Part shown: piece by piece, positions 33,601 through 44,814 of the stretch | Position numbering within the stretch: the stretch's first letter is position 1 | Layout: each line of letters starts with the position of its first letter | Source of the DNA: Rugalucina vietnamica | Taxonomy: Eukaryota > Mollusca > Bivalvia > Lucinida > Lucinidae | Length of the DNA stretch: 64,000 bases | Assembly (NCBI GenBank): GCA_964017185.1 | Contig: OZ024884.1 | Coordinates: 11,757,548-11,821,547, forward strand | Reading direction: 5' to 3' | The notes under the pieces: model-generated | The model's input: the letters and a program-made list of their open reading frames with translations, nothing else | What the model was told of the DNA's origin: nothing | The model's database searches: none | Program-made: the position numbers and the translations under genes

Positions 33601-34480
33601 TCTAATATAAGATTACATGTACTACATTTCAAGACGTGTAGAATCTTCAATCCCTATATCATAAATTACATAACCTACAAGTTACAATATAATAAAAAAT
33701 AACACGGAGACGTTTCAAATGATAACAGTACTTCAATTATGTAGAATATGTATTTTTGCTAATTATATAATTTTAATAGATGTGTGTTGCCTGGGTAAAC
33801 GAATAGCGTTTACCCTACAGGTGGATTGAAGACTTCATTATATTAGCGATAACCAGCTATCCAATAATATATATTGCTTCAAAAGTGGGTCACATTCACC
33901 GGGATTTCCGCCGCTCGTGGCCCACGCTCCCTGCCTTTAATTGGAGGTTTTTTTTTCATACATTTTTTTTCCAATCACTCATTTCATTATATCACCTTCT
34001 TGATAAATCATGTTACCCTTAAATTAAGAAGAATCGACTTTCACTATATTGTCCAACATCACAGTTTAAGACAGTTTTAAACGGACTAAGGCGCCTTTCT
34101 ATAACCACAGTTCCCCATTATCTTCCTGACCTTCCACCTTCTACACTATCATGGATATATAACATTTTAGAAAACTTCGCATTAGACACGAACCATACAC
34201 GTTTACAAGACACCCTCAATTTTCGTGATTTAAGTGAATTAGATATTGTTTTAAATTTCCTGCGTGACACTTTCCTTGAGTCATACTACCAACCTTATTT
34301 TTTACGGAAAGCTTTGTCACTTCACTACAGTTCTTATCGGTAAGAGTAATAATCGACCAAGTCTCTATGCATGACCCTGTCCCTAGACATTTTAGACGTT
34401 TGCTCTTCCAAAACGAATATATCGTAGATTTAAATCACGGCCATCTAAAGACCATTGTCGAATATAACGAAATAGAAAAG
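33600..34480 (+). pseudogene. Accessory gene P, copy 4
   Basis: The CAGCTTTGCTCTAATATAAG leader, GTTTACCCTACAG/GTGGATTGAAGAC and the LPLNLRRIDFH-shifted P start (~34012) are present. Remnants of YLPDLPPSTL, LDTNHTRLQDTLNFRDLSEL, RDTFLESYYQPYFLRK and HDPVPRHFRRLLFQNEYIVDLNH follow. Two or more frameshifts. Confidence 0.5.
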
Positions 34481-34489
34481 AAAAAAAAG

Positions 34490-34835
34490 GATAAATGATT
34501 CGCACATGTATGTAAAGTATGTAAAATGTGCATACATTTGCTGAATATTTATCATATTCAATTGTAACTATAATTGTTGAATTTTATATACATATTTATT
34601 TCAAATGTATAACAAAATACACAGTCGGAAAATTACATTCATCCTGGCAGTCATATGTTTGGTTTTATCTTACAGCCTTTAATTCCCCAAGAGTTTGCCC
34701 ATCAGTCATTAAAGATCCCGTACAACGTATTCATCAGTTGTTAAGCTAAATCCTAGTCTTAACACGTAGTGGAGAATCTCGGTTTTTGCTTCCCTTCCCA
34801 GGGACGCTGCTGATGGCAGACCCCCAGAATTAAAC
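34490..34835 (+). mobile_element. Second-subfamily leader with truncated gag start
   Basis: Same order as 32.7-33.05 kb: TCGCACATGTATGTAAAG segment, acceptor ending ~34675, CCTTTAATTCCCC leader, TAGTGGAGAATCTCGG and MADPQN at ~34813, where gag ends after six codons. Confidence 0.55.
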
Positions 34836-35087
34836 ATGGTTTCACTTTTAACAGAGTCTGTTTCTTTGGATCCAAAAGCTGGTATTATAATTAGGGTATA
34901 ATGTATGTTAAAATAAAGTATTTTAAAGCAACTCATTAACTATTGATCAATTATAAGAATAGAATAGAAAATTATTTATTGCACAGTAATATACATAAAA
35001 TGTTAAGGGCAATTACATTATGAACGTATTTGAGTATAAAGCAAAGCCCAATTCAGCGTATCCTAGCAATAATGCGGCATCAGGTAT
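34836..35087. other. Unassigned spacer
   Basis: AT-rich; nothing recognised. Confidence 0.3.
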
Positions 35088-35781
35088 GTGTCGGGACGGA
35101 GAAAACATAACAATTATTAGTAGTACAGTCTAGGTTCATTCAGGTTTAGCAACCTAGATATCAGATATGTGGCTTGTGTAAGACTAATACGTTTCCCTCT
35201 CATGAAGCTATTTCATTCATAGATTAAGTAAACATAGTGAGTAGAGCCGATCTGGCCTTGTGAAGAAATAAGTCAACTGTAGCGGCTTCCGGAATCACGG
35301 GATGAATATGCTGCTCAGCCTAGGCGATTTCAGTTGTAGAGCTGTTAATTGTCTGGTTGAGTCGTATATTCTATTCCTCTCTGATTTTAGGTAAACCGAT
35401 ACAACATATTATTAATAATTGATAATTCGTAAAGCCATACAGATGGCAGCAAAATAAATTATAGTGTTTTGTCGTCATTATGAAATTATCATTATTTTAA
35501 ATGTTGATATATTTAGTGAGTTAAGGAAACTAGTTAAAATGTTGAGATTTTATGAAAATACATGAATTATTGAATATTGGTAAACTATGAAATATTTAAA
35601 TGTTTACATCATGTTCACTGAAATACATATTATTCTTCATTATTAAATAAAAGAGTTGTAGAGCTGTTAACTGTCTGGTTGAGAGTCGTATATTCTATTC
35701 CTCTCTGATTTTAGCCATAGAACACAAACCCATATCAGGACAAACGACAAAGGCATTACATGTGTTTTAACGACTTTTCGT
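35088..35781 (+). mobile_element. Diverged LTR and leader of the spliced gag-env copy
   Basis: Begins TGTCGGGACGGAGAAAAC. The paired repeats end at 35390 (before GTAAAC) and 35714 (before CCATAG), enclosing 324 bases. Both repeats share subfamily-specific changes (GTAGAGCTGTTA, GTCTGGTTGAG, CTATTCCTCTCTG), so they have evolved together. The gag ATG follows at 35782; no TGG primer site is evident. Confidence 0.6.
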
Positions 35782-36458
35782 ATGGCTCGACCAGAAAACT
35801 ATAAACATAAATATAATACTAGGAGTAACAAGGGACAATCCATACAGGACTTGGACGGCGCTATTAAGGATATACAACCGCATACACTGTATACTTCCTC
35901 TACTATCACCTTTCGTAACGCCACAACAGGCGATCTCTACAACCTATACGCCGATCCAACGTTTCTTTACACCCATTGTCAGCCGACTTCTCCTGCAAAT
36001 TGGGACTGTGCCACAGGTGCCTCTCCATCTGTCAGTGTGCCCTCTACGGCAGCACTACCGAATGTACCAGTGTCGTGGACGCCTACAGGAGCCACACACA
36101 CAACCACTGTCACGTCAACGACAGGGTCACCTCCGACACAAGGAGTCGTCGCCAGTCAAATTCTCCAACCTGGGACAGCGCCGTTGTCAGCAGCCTCGAG
36201 TGTAAATACGCTACCTACACAAGGAACGATCGCCAATCAACCCCTTCCAACTGGGACAGTGTCATTGCCGTAACCGATCTGTTTCGAATCCGGGACTTTC
36301 AAGTGTTGCTGGAATAACCCAAATTAGCGTTATTGACTTTACAGTGCCAAAAACTACCGTGGGAGCCACTTCTGCAGCTGCCACAAGTGTTATAAACGTT
36401 TATTCTGGTGGAGTTCCAAGCACAAGTACGGTTCAAGGCTTAAAGAACTACAGTACAA
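35782..36458 (+). pseudogene. gag: Gag N-terminal part of a spliced gag-env copy
   Basis: MARPENYKHKYNTRSNK opens the frame. A Pro/Thr/Ser-rich region with QGVVASQILQPGTAPL and QGTIANQPLPTGTVSLP repeats parallels the gag at 10063. A stop at 36271-36273 and a frameshift interrupt it, and coding resumes at 36344. The gag sequence ends at ACAA (36458), exactly where the donor lies at 10824 in the unspliced copy. The capsid, zinc knuckles, protease and RT are all absent. Confidence 0.75.
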
Positions 36459-37471
36459 GCATGGGGGTCCTAGGAGTCGTGTTTGCTTTGATTCTGATGT
36501 CACCCTTACTAATGGGAGCCGAAAATGTCAAGCATCATATCAACTTTGGGACGACGTTTTCGCCACGAGGGTCGATCTGCTTTTCAACCGAGGCGTGGAG
36601 ACATAGCTTCCTTATTGATATAGGAAAGCCATTTCATATCCCCGCATTTCCATTTTGTGCAGTTACCACAAGGACGAGTAATTCTAGCATTTGTGCAGCC
36701 AAAAACAGGCTGGCCTTTGCCGTCAACGCCATAAGAACAGAATTGGGACATCATTTAAATGACATGGTCAAATTGTTAGAACAATTACTGCCAAATACAG
36801 TACTGCCTAAGGATGTTTAGAAGAAGCGTGCTATCTTTTCATTTTTAGGATCAATCATACATGACATCACATGTTTAAGTGACGAAGAAGAAATGCAACA
36901 GGTCCAAGGACAAATTAATCTCCTTAAAAAGGCAATTTCAACTGTTGGCAATACTTTAAAAAGACAAGGCTCCGAATTATCTTCATTTATGAAAACACTT
37001 GACGATCGTTTAACTAACGCAATGGATGGCGTGCAGGAAAATGCCTTACAAACCCAAGCATTAGCACTCGAGTTTCATAACGCAACAGAAAACCTAGAAC
37101 GCTTGTAATTCCTGATTTCAGCAAAGATTTACGGTAGACAGTTCTCTCTTCGATTATAAGCTTCTTTTGAACATCATAGCGCTAACCCCATCAGTCTTGA
37201 ATGCTATTATGTTATTCTTTCTTTAAGGTCAAAATTTCACTATGTGCAAAATTCTACACCAAATAAATCAAAAATGGCTAGCCAAACATTACCAATTTCT
37301 TGGTACTTTGCATACAAGTTACGCAAGATCTTACAAACTCCGTTCTTAGCACACATTACGGTCAAACATCATAATTGTGTTTACATACTGGATAGTCACA
37401 CGGAAACAAATGTTATACCATCGGCACCCCTAACATATATCGAAACAGCAAGGCAGCTTACACACATGTAA
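36459..37471 (+). pseudogene. env: Env-like glycoprotein joined to gag by a splice junction
   Basis: The Env ATG at 36461 lies in frame with the preceding gag segment (open 36344-36820). Signal-peptide-like hydrophobic start, TEAWRHSFLIDIGKPF and conserved cysteines match the ORF at 13316. A TAG at 36818-36820 falls just before the basic KKR cleavage site and the hydrophobic AIFSFLGS stretch. A frame at 36893-37108 is a heptad-rich coiled coil ending NATENLERL. After further stops a C-terminal frame (37244-37471) contains PSAP. This copy keeps the Env core that is replaced by the accessory domain at 13.8 and 5.6 kb. Confidence 0.65.
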
Positions 37472-37490
37472 ATTACTTCATGTCAATATA

Positions 37491-37692
37491 CAGTCCCTCT
37501 GAAATACGCAGACATAATTCATACCTCTTAGGTTAATGCATCCCGTTACAATGGTTAACAGATTAAGAATTAAGGTATCCCAGGTTAAGTGCAGTCCCTC
37601 TGAAATACGCAGACATAATTCATACCTCTTAGGTTAATGCATCCCGTTACGATGGTTAACAGATTAAGAATTAAGGTATCCCAGGTTAAGTG
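37491..37692 (+). repeat. 101-bp perfect-type tandem duplication
   Basis: 37491-37591 and 37592-37692 are identical except for one A/G difference (37550 against 37651). The duplication is recent and lies in the 3' flank of the env relic. Confidence 0.95.
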
Positions 37693-38490
37693 CTTTGTCT
37701 GTTGTTTATACAACAACTGTATATTTTCCTACACAAGTGTTATGTCATATATTATATTATTGTTTCATCAAATGTTGTATACATACGTAGATAATGTAGT
37801 TATACAAGCTATGTATACCGTGTTTACTAGCTCCTTTCAAGATGAAAGTCATTATGAATGGTTACACTGTCTAACATGCTAAATAGACATGTAATGGGCA
37901 AGAATTAAGCACTTTTGTTGTTCGCATATGTAAATAGTCACACGTACCTCGTATAAGCTATGTTTTATTTTCCTTATTATATTGTTTATTACTATGTACC
38001 TATTTGTAGTTTTTAAAGATATATAGTGTCAGTTTCAATTCAGTTTTACTGATACGATAGTTATTATTGATTGTACTCACATGGTATTACATGTGTACAT
38101 AAGATGAATCTTATGCATTTCCATAAGATGTTATATTATTCATATTGATAAAATCTGATATGTTTGATATTACAATATAAATGTATACTTAACTTGTTTT
38201 ATTAAACCAAATATCATATTATATTTAACGTTTTGGCTTAACGCATATTTCTTTCTACGAAAAACAAATTCAATTTTCAATACAAATTAAACAAACAATT
38301 AAACGAACACAACTTAAATACTATTATTTTTAACATTCATGATGATCGTTTAAGCCGGTATGCATCTGAAGCTACCGGCCCCTAAGCGTTGTAAGCGTTA
38401 ATACAAAAATAAGTGAGACTAATAAAAATAAGGATATTACACTATATTTAATATATATAGTTATATATATTTACATTTTAAAGATATACA
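37693..38490. other. AT-rich flank without genes
   Basis: No repeat or coding match was recognised. Confidence 0.4.
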
Positions 38491-39021
38491 AGCTTTGGGT
38501 GCCGATATGGATGGGGGGGGGGGGGTCATCGCTCCCTGCCGGCATAGACATATACAAATTGTTTATAGTGTGTGTTTTGAAGTGTTTGCTATCTTTGATT
38601 TTTGTTTTAATATTGAAACCTTTCTTTTATATGTGTTATGTAGTATTATTCTTGCATTTTGTGATGCTGCTAGGTCACGAAAATCAGTCGACATTAGTTT
38701 CCAAACAAAAAAAAAAATAAATAAAAAAATAAGGAAGTACACGTAGACAATGGTCAGAAAAAGGCGGAAACAGCAGACATTTTTCCGCCCCGAAAACCAA
38801 TCGGAATAATACGTCCGTTTTCCAATAAAAATGGTACATGGTAACCTTGATTCTTACATCGGGGGTTTCACTCCTTGGGAGATCGATCATCACTTCGGAC
38901 ACCACACTCCCCATCTTTGGCCAGCTACAGACACCGCAATAACAATCGGTATCCGCTACTTCCTCGATTTTGGTGACCATTATTATAAAATTGAATCTTC
39001 TCCGGGTTACATACATTGTTT

Positions 39022-39067
<46 letters not shown>
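38490..39067 (+). pseudogene. ORF R unit, copy 2
   Basis: Preceded by a G14-type run (38513-38526). Same layout as 33070-33600: A-rich stretch at 38706-38740, ORF R from 38831 (IGGFTPWEIDHHFGHHTPH), then poly(A) at 39024-39067. Confidence 0.4.
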
Positions 39068-39070
<3 letters not shown>

Positions 39071-39089
39071 AATTCCCACTCTCTATTTT

Positions 39090-39708
39090 CAGTCAGGGAC
39101 AAAACCTAAACAAGTTATAAAAAAAATAACTGAAACAAGTTATTAATACACTTTAAATGATCTCCCTTTCCAAGATGTTAGAGTTCACTTTTCTTGGATA
39201 TTTTTTTCAGATCAAAAAACCACTTATATAAGTTATGCTTTTATTAGTAATTATGACAATATTAACTTGAATAGGTTATTAGTATCATTACCCCACTTGT
39301 CTTTGAAGTACCTGCGTACCACTTTTTAGACTATGCGTACTAAGAAATTCTTTTGTAGTAGCTACATTAAAGTTACATCATCCTAGGAAAATTGTCTAGA
39401 CATGTGCCAAAATTCTTGTAAGGTGGGAACAGATGTTTTAAAATCAGGGATTTTGCCATTCTGATGCCAAAAAAATGCATAAAAAACTGAAATTTTCAAA
39501 ATCTTAATGGTATATACTAACTTTCAGCCATGTGAGTATAAAGCTCTCATCTTGCTGCATCTCCCATTAACATTTTAATTATGTAAAACCCTGCATATTT
39601 CAATTAAATTAAGAAAAACTTCACAGATTTTGACTGATGCAGGGAAAATGAAAAATAACTTGTTTCAGTTATTTTTTTTATAACTTGTTTAGGTTTTGTC
39701 CCTGACTG
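39090..39708. mobile_element. 619-bp MITE with ~54-bp terminal inverted repeats
   Basis: The ends are essentially perfect inverse copies (CAGTCAGGGACAAAACC...), flanked by ATTTT at 39085-39089 and 39709-39713 as a 5-bp target duplication. No ORF inside. The outer flanks also show weak inverted similarity (ATTCCCACTC). Confidence 0.85.
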
Positions 39709-39710
39709 AT

Positions 39711-39770
39711 TTTGGAGTGGGAATCTTTTTCTGATTACGCCTTTTCCTGATCTTTGCCTACTTGTACCTT
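39711..39770 (+). mobile_element. Retroposon fragment
   Basis: 3' end of the 1-231 repeat (GGAGTGGGAATCTTTTTCTG to TTGTACCTT). Confidence 0.55.
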
Positions 39771-40784
39771 GCTCTAATATTAGATTACATGTCCTACATT
39801 TCACGACATGTAGAATCTTCCATTCCCAAATCATAAATTACATAACCTACAAGCTACAATATAATAAAAAGTAACCAGGAGACGTTTCAAATGATAACAG
39901 TACTTCAATTATGTAGAATATGTATTTTTGCTATTTATATATATATAATTTTAATAGATGTGTGTTGCCTGGGTAAACGAATAGCGTTTACCCTTCAGGC
40001 GGATTGAAGACTTCATTATTAGCGATAACCAGCTAGCCAATGATATATATTGCTTCAAAAGTGGGTCACATTCACCGGGTTTTCCGCCGTCCGTGGCCCA
40101 CGCTTCCCTGCCTTTAATTGGAGGGAGGTTATTTTTTTCATACATTTTTTCCTAATCACCCATTTCATTATATCACCTTATATTCTTTATAAATCATGTT
40201 ACCCTTAAATTTAGAAGAATCGACTTTCACTATATTGTCCGACATCACATCTGAGACAGTTTTAAAAGGACTAAGGCGCCTTTTAGAAAACTTCGAATTA
40301 GACACGAACCATACCCGTTTACAAGACACCCTCAAATTTCGTGATTTAAGTGAATTATAGATTGTTTTAAATTTCCTGCGTGACACTTTACTTGTGTCAT
40401 ACTGCCAACCTTATTTTTTACGGAAATCTTTGTCACTTCACTACAGTTCTTATTGGCAAGAGTAATACTAGACCGAGTCCCTGTGCATGACCCTGTCCCT
40501 GGACATTTAAGACGTTTGCTCTTCCAAAAGGAATATATCGTAGATTTAAATAACGGCCACCCTTACCTCTTTAGAGACATTCCTGTAGCCCCGGCACATG
40601 CCCCTTACCTTCCCACCATCCCACCCGTTAACGGCCCAACAGCTCCAGCAGATGAAAATCGGGATTTGGTCTTTCCATATGAACCGGAATGTGATACAAG
40701 CCAACGATCCACCTTCTTCATAATTTCACATGGATATCTAATTATCTATAGACCATTGTCGAATATGACGATCAAATGAAAATG
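39770..40784 (+). pseudogene. Accessory gene P, copy 5 (longest)
   Basis: The leader and GTTTACCCTTCAG/GCGGATTGAAGAC are followed by the ATG at ~40198 (LPLNLEESTFTILSDITSET). A deletion removes the LSLTTIPHYLPDIPP block. Stops follow, then a 108-codon frame 40453-40779 with ARVILDRVPVHDPVPGHLRR, LLFQKEYIVDLNNGHPYLF, RDIPVAP and a proline-rich tail. It shows the C-terminal side of this exon. The poly(A) at ~40785-40830 follows directly. Confidence 0.5.
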
Positions 40785-40785
40785 A

Positions 40786-40817
<32 letters not shown>

Positions 40818-40830
40818 AAAAAAAAAAAAA
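40785..40830 (+). repeat. Poly(A) tract
   Basis: A-rich run with one G, in the same position relative to TCAAATTTCAGCTTTGC as those at 33558 and 42993. Confidence 0.9.
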
Positions 40831-41532
40831 ATCAAATTTCAGCTTTGCTCTAATATAAGATTACATGTACTACATTTCAAGACGTGTAGAATCTTCAATC
40901 CCCATATCATAAATTACATAACCTACAAGTTACAATATAATAAAAAATAATACGGAGACGTTTCAAATGATAACAGTACTTCAATTATGTAGAATATGTA
41001 TTTTTGCTATTTATATAATTTTAATAGATGTGTGTTGCCTGGGTAAACGAATAGCGTTTACCCTTCAGACGGATTGAAGACTTCATTATATTAGCGATAA
41101 CCAGCTAGCCAATGATATATATTGCTTCAAAAGTGGGTCACATTCACCGGGTATTCCGCCGCCCGTGGCCTACGCTTCCCTGCCTTTAATTGGAGGGAGG
41201 TTATTTTTTTCATACATTTGTTTTTTCTAATCATTCATTTCATTATATCACCTTATCTTCTTTATAAAATCATGTTACCCTTAAATTTAGAAGAATCGAC
41301 TTTCACTATATTGTCCGACATCACATCTGAGACAGTTTTAAACGGGCTAAGGCGCCTTTCCCTAACCACAATTCCCCATTACCTACCAGACATTCCACCT
41401 TCTACACTATCATGGATATATAACCTTTTAGAAAACTTCGAATTAGACACGAACCATACACGTTTACAAGACACCCTCAATTTTCGTGATTTAAGTGAAT
41501 TATATATTGTTTTAAATTTCCTGGTTATTTGA
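40831..41532 (+). pseudogene. Accessory gene P, copy 6
   Basis: Complete leader, ATG at 41275 and an uninterrupted frame through LSDITSETVLNGLRRLSL, TTIPHYLPDIPPSTLSW, LLENFELDTNHTRLQDTL, NFRDLSELYIVLNFL to 41532. It then breaks into unrelated sequence. This is the best-preserved N-terminal half of P. Confidence 0.55.
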
Positions 41533-42130
41533 AAGAAATATATTACTGTAAATTAACATATCCGGAACTACTCCGACGTATTAAGTTTTCGAATATCTAC
41601 ATTTTATTATGTCACATTAATTTAACGTATTTAAAGCAATGAACAAAAGTTTAATACAACAAACTACTGGCACTTTGGATAATGAAAAATGTTAGGGGGT
41701 GACACGTTTGCTCCCGCCTATATGGCTGCAGACGGGAAAACATAATTCAATTAATTATGAAGACATTATGTACCATGCGAGCTTATTTACATGTAATATG
41801 TTGCATATGATAATATGTTTAAATGTTAGAAATAGATTTATCAGATGGAATATAATCTTTGTTCAAACACTATATATGTTACATGTAGAGTCGTTGAAAT
41901 AATATTCTAAACTGGCAGTTAAGGGTTGTTGGTTATTTTCCAGCCTTTAAATTCCCCACAAGTTGACCATCAGTCATACCGATCCCGTACGACGTACATA
42001 CAAGTAGTTAAGGCCAAATTACAGCTTTAACACTTCTACATAATTTCACATGGATATCTATAGACCATCGTTGAATATAACGATCAAATGAAAGAAAATG
42101 AAATAAGAAAAAAAGAAAAAAAAAGATAAA
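41533..42130 (+). mobile_element. Retroelement leader fragments
   Basis: GGTTATTTTCCAG/CCTTTAAATTCCCC at ~41929-41955 with GTTGACCATCAG is another leader variant. The rest is AT-rich and unassigned. Confidence 0.4.
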
Positions 42131-42510
42131 TGATTCGCACATGTATGTAAAGTAAATAAAATGTGCATACATTTGCTGATTATTTATCATATTCAATTGT
42201 AACTATCATTGTATAATTTTATATACATATTTATTTCAAATGTATAACAAAATACGCAGTCGGAACATTACATTCATCCTGGCAGTCATGTGTTGGGTTT
42301 TATCTAACAGCCTTTAATTCCCCAAGAGTTTGCCCATCAGTAATCAAAGATCCCGCACGAATTCATCGGTTGTTCAGCTAAATTCTAGCCTTAACACGTA
42401 GTGGAGAATCTCGGCTTTCGCTTCCCTTCCCAGGGACGAAGCTGATGGCAGACCCCCAGAAGTTCCTACATAACTACAAATTACGCAGCAAAAATAAGCG
42501 CCCCCCCCCC
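42130..42510 (+). mobile_element. Second-subfamily leader and gag start
   Basis: Matches 34490-34835 and 32.7-33.05 kb: acceptor TTATCTAACAG, CCTTTAATTCCCC leader, TAGTGGAGAATCTCGG, MADPQKFLHNYKLRSKN at ~42447, then an abrupt run of ~16 C. Confidence 0.55.
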
Positions 42511-42992
42511 CCCCCGTGCCGGCATAGACCTGTACAAATTGTTTATAGTGTGTGTTTTGACGTGTTTGCTATGTTTGATATTTGTTGGAATATTGAAAAC
42601 TTTCTTTTATATGTGTTTATGTAGTACTATTCTTGCATTTTGTGATGCTGCTAGGTCACCAAAATAAATCAGTCGACATTACTTTCAAAAACAAAAGGAA
42701 GAAGAAGTAGATAATGATCAGAAAAAGGCGGAAACAGCAGACATTTACCGCCCCGATAAACCAATCGGAATAATACGTCCGTTTTCCAATACAAATGGTA
42801 CATGTGAACCTAGATTCTTGCATCGGGGGTTCCACTCCTTGGGAGATCGATCATTACTTCGGACACCACACTCCCCATCTTTGGCCAGCTACAGACACCG
42901 CAATAACAATCGATATCCGCCACTTCAACGATTTTGGTGACCATTATTATAAAATTGAATCTTCTCCGGGTTACATACATTAATTGTTGTCG

Positions 42993-43035
<43 letters not shown>
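42511..43035 (+). pseudogene. ORF R unit, copy 3
   Basis: Same segment order; ORF R from 42795, stop at ~42983, poly(A) at 42993-43032. Confidence 0.4.
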
Positions 43036-43039
43036 AATT

Positions 43040-44095
43040 TCTGCTTTGCTCTAATATAATAACGTACAAGTTACAATATAATAAAAATTAACAGGGAGAC
43101 GTTTCAAATGATAACAGTACTTCAATTATGTAGAATATGTATTTTTGATATTTACATAATTTTCAATAGATGTGTGTTGCCTGGGTAAACGAATAGCGTT
43201 TACCCTACAGGCGGATTAAAGACTTCTGTGGTGGTTCTTTTTGTTTTATGTCTTGGTGTGTAAAATTTTTTTTGTGCTGTTGGCGCCTTATGTGTGTTTT
43301 CGTGTTTTTAGTTAAGTTAGGGTAACTGAGTGGCCACCTATTGGGAAAATAGCTGCTCATTCGGCTTACGATATGTTTCATGATATAAGTACCTGATTGT
43401 TAGTTTGGTTTTTTCCCACCTCGGTTTTTGGAGTGGGAATCTTTTTCTGATTGCGCCTTTTCCTGATCTTTGCCTACTTGTACTTTTCATTATATTAGCG
43501 ATAACCAGCAAGCCAATAATATATATTGCTTCAAAAGTGGGTCACATTCACAGGGTTTTCCGCCGCCCGTGGCCCACGCTTCCCTGCCTTTAATTGGAAG
43601 GAGGTTATTTTTTCATACATTTTTTTTCTAATCACTCATTTCATTAATATCACCTTATCTTCTTCATAAAATCATGCTACCCTTAAATTTAGAAGAATCG
43701 ACTTTCACTATACTGTCCGGCATCACATCTGAGACAGTTTTAAACGGAATAAGGCGCCTTTCCCTAACCACAATTCCCCATTATCTACCTGACATTCCAC
43801 CTTCTACACTATCATGGATAAATAACCTTTTAGAAATTTTCGAATTAGACACGAACCATACCCGTTTACATGACACCCTCAACTTTCATGATTTAAGTGA
43901 ATTATATATTGTTTAAAATTTACTGCGTGACACTTTACTTGAGTCATACTACCAACCTTATTGTTTTACGGAAAACTTTGTCACTTCACTACAGCTCTTA
44001 TCGGCAAGAGTAATACTCGACGAAGTCCCTATGCATGACCCTGTCCCTAGACATTAAGACGTTTGCTCTTCCAAAACGAACGGTAATGAAATTTA
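43040..44095 (+). pseudogene. Accessory gene P, copy 7 (interrupted)
   Basis: The leader is split by a 261-bp retroposon (43227-43487) inside GAAGACTTC/ATTATATTAGCG, which is continuous in copy 6. The P frame starts at 43674 and is open to 43916 (LPLNLEESTFTILSGITSET to DLSELYIV), then decays. Confidence 0.5.
43227..43487 (+). mobile_element. 261-bp retroposon inserted in P copy 7
   Basis: Same repeat as 1-231. The uninterrupted site at ~41075-41090 fixes both ends. The 3' end is TTGTACTTTTC. Confidence 0.7.
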
Positions 44096-44566
44096 TAAAA
44101 AAAAGATAAAATACTTTATCATTGTCAAATTTATAACATTGCTCATAATGGACCCTAGCTCATACTGGGGAGATTTGCTGATTTCGAGACTAATGACTTG
44201 CCGGCGGTACACACCATATTAGGCATCCATACATTTCGAACAAATTAAGGGGGGTCTGGGCTTTCGTAGCAGACCAGTTGCGGCGGTTCACTGTAGCTAC
44301 ATCGCTGGATAACTAACTTTTGGAACAATTTATAATGTTAATCTTGCAGTATGTCAAAGTGAAAAGAAACTTTCAACTTCTGCAATGTGACGTTATTTTA
44401 CCTATGGTCTCAACAACTCATAGTTCAGCGCGTTTTCTTTCGCCGCTCGTAAGTCAACTGTTTTGTACTCCGAAAACGGGTGGTACACACCACCTTAACC
44501 GGTACAATTAGACATTATGGCATAATATGCTACTTTAATTATATGATTTAGATATTGCATAACTGA
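44096..44566. other. Unassigned spacer
   Basis: No recognised features. Confidence 0.3.
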
Positions 44567-44680
44567 GTTTTTGTTTGTTTGTCTTGAGGCTTAACGTCCC
44601 AGTCAACAATTTTTCAGTCATGTCAGGACGGAGCCAATTCCTCCTGGTTTTAACCAGTACTGTAGGGAGTTAATAGTTTA
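44567..44680 (-). mobile_element. tRNA-type SINE, 3' body fragment
   Basis: Matches the body of the SINEs at 45312 and 59640 (GGCTTAACGTCCCAGTCAAC, CCAGTACTGTAGGGAGTTAA). The tRNA-like head is missing. Confidence 0.6.
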
Positions 44681-44814
44681 TTCCTATGTACGATTAGTAG
44701 TTTAATACATGCACGTGCTACATGTATATCTTAGAACTTAAATTGTTATATCAGATATCTTAAGAGTCGAAAATTGTTACCCTCACTAGCAGTTATGTAT
44801 CCGTGCTTATTTTC

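Noticed and set aside
33365..33610. ORF R as a confident gene
   Set aside because: The frame is conserved in three copies, but they are recent duplicates, a second frame is also partly open, and one version runs into poly(A)-encoded lysines. Kept only as a low-confidence repeat ORF.
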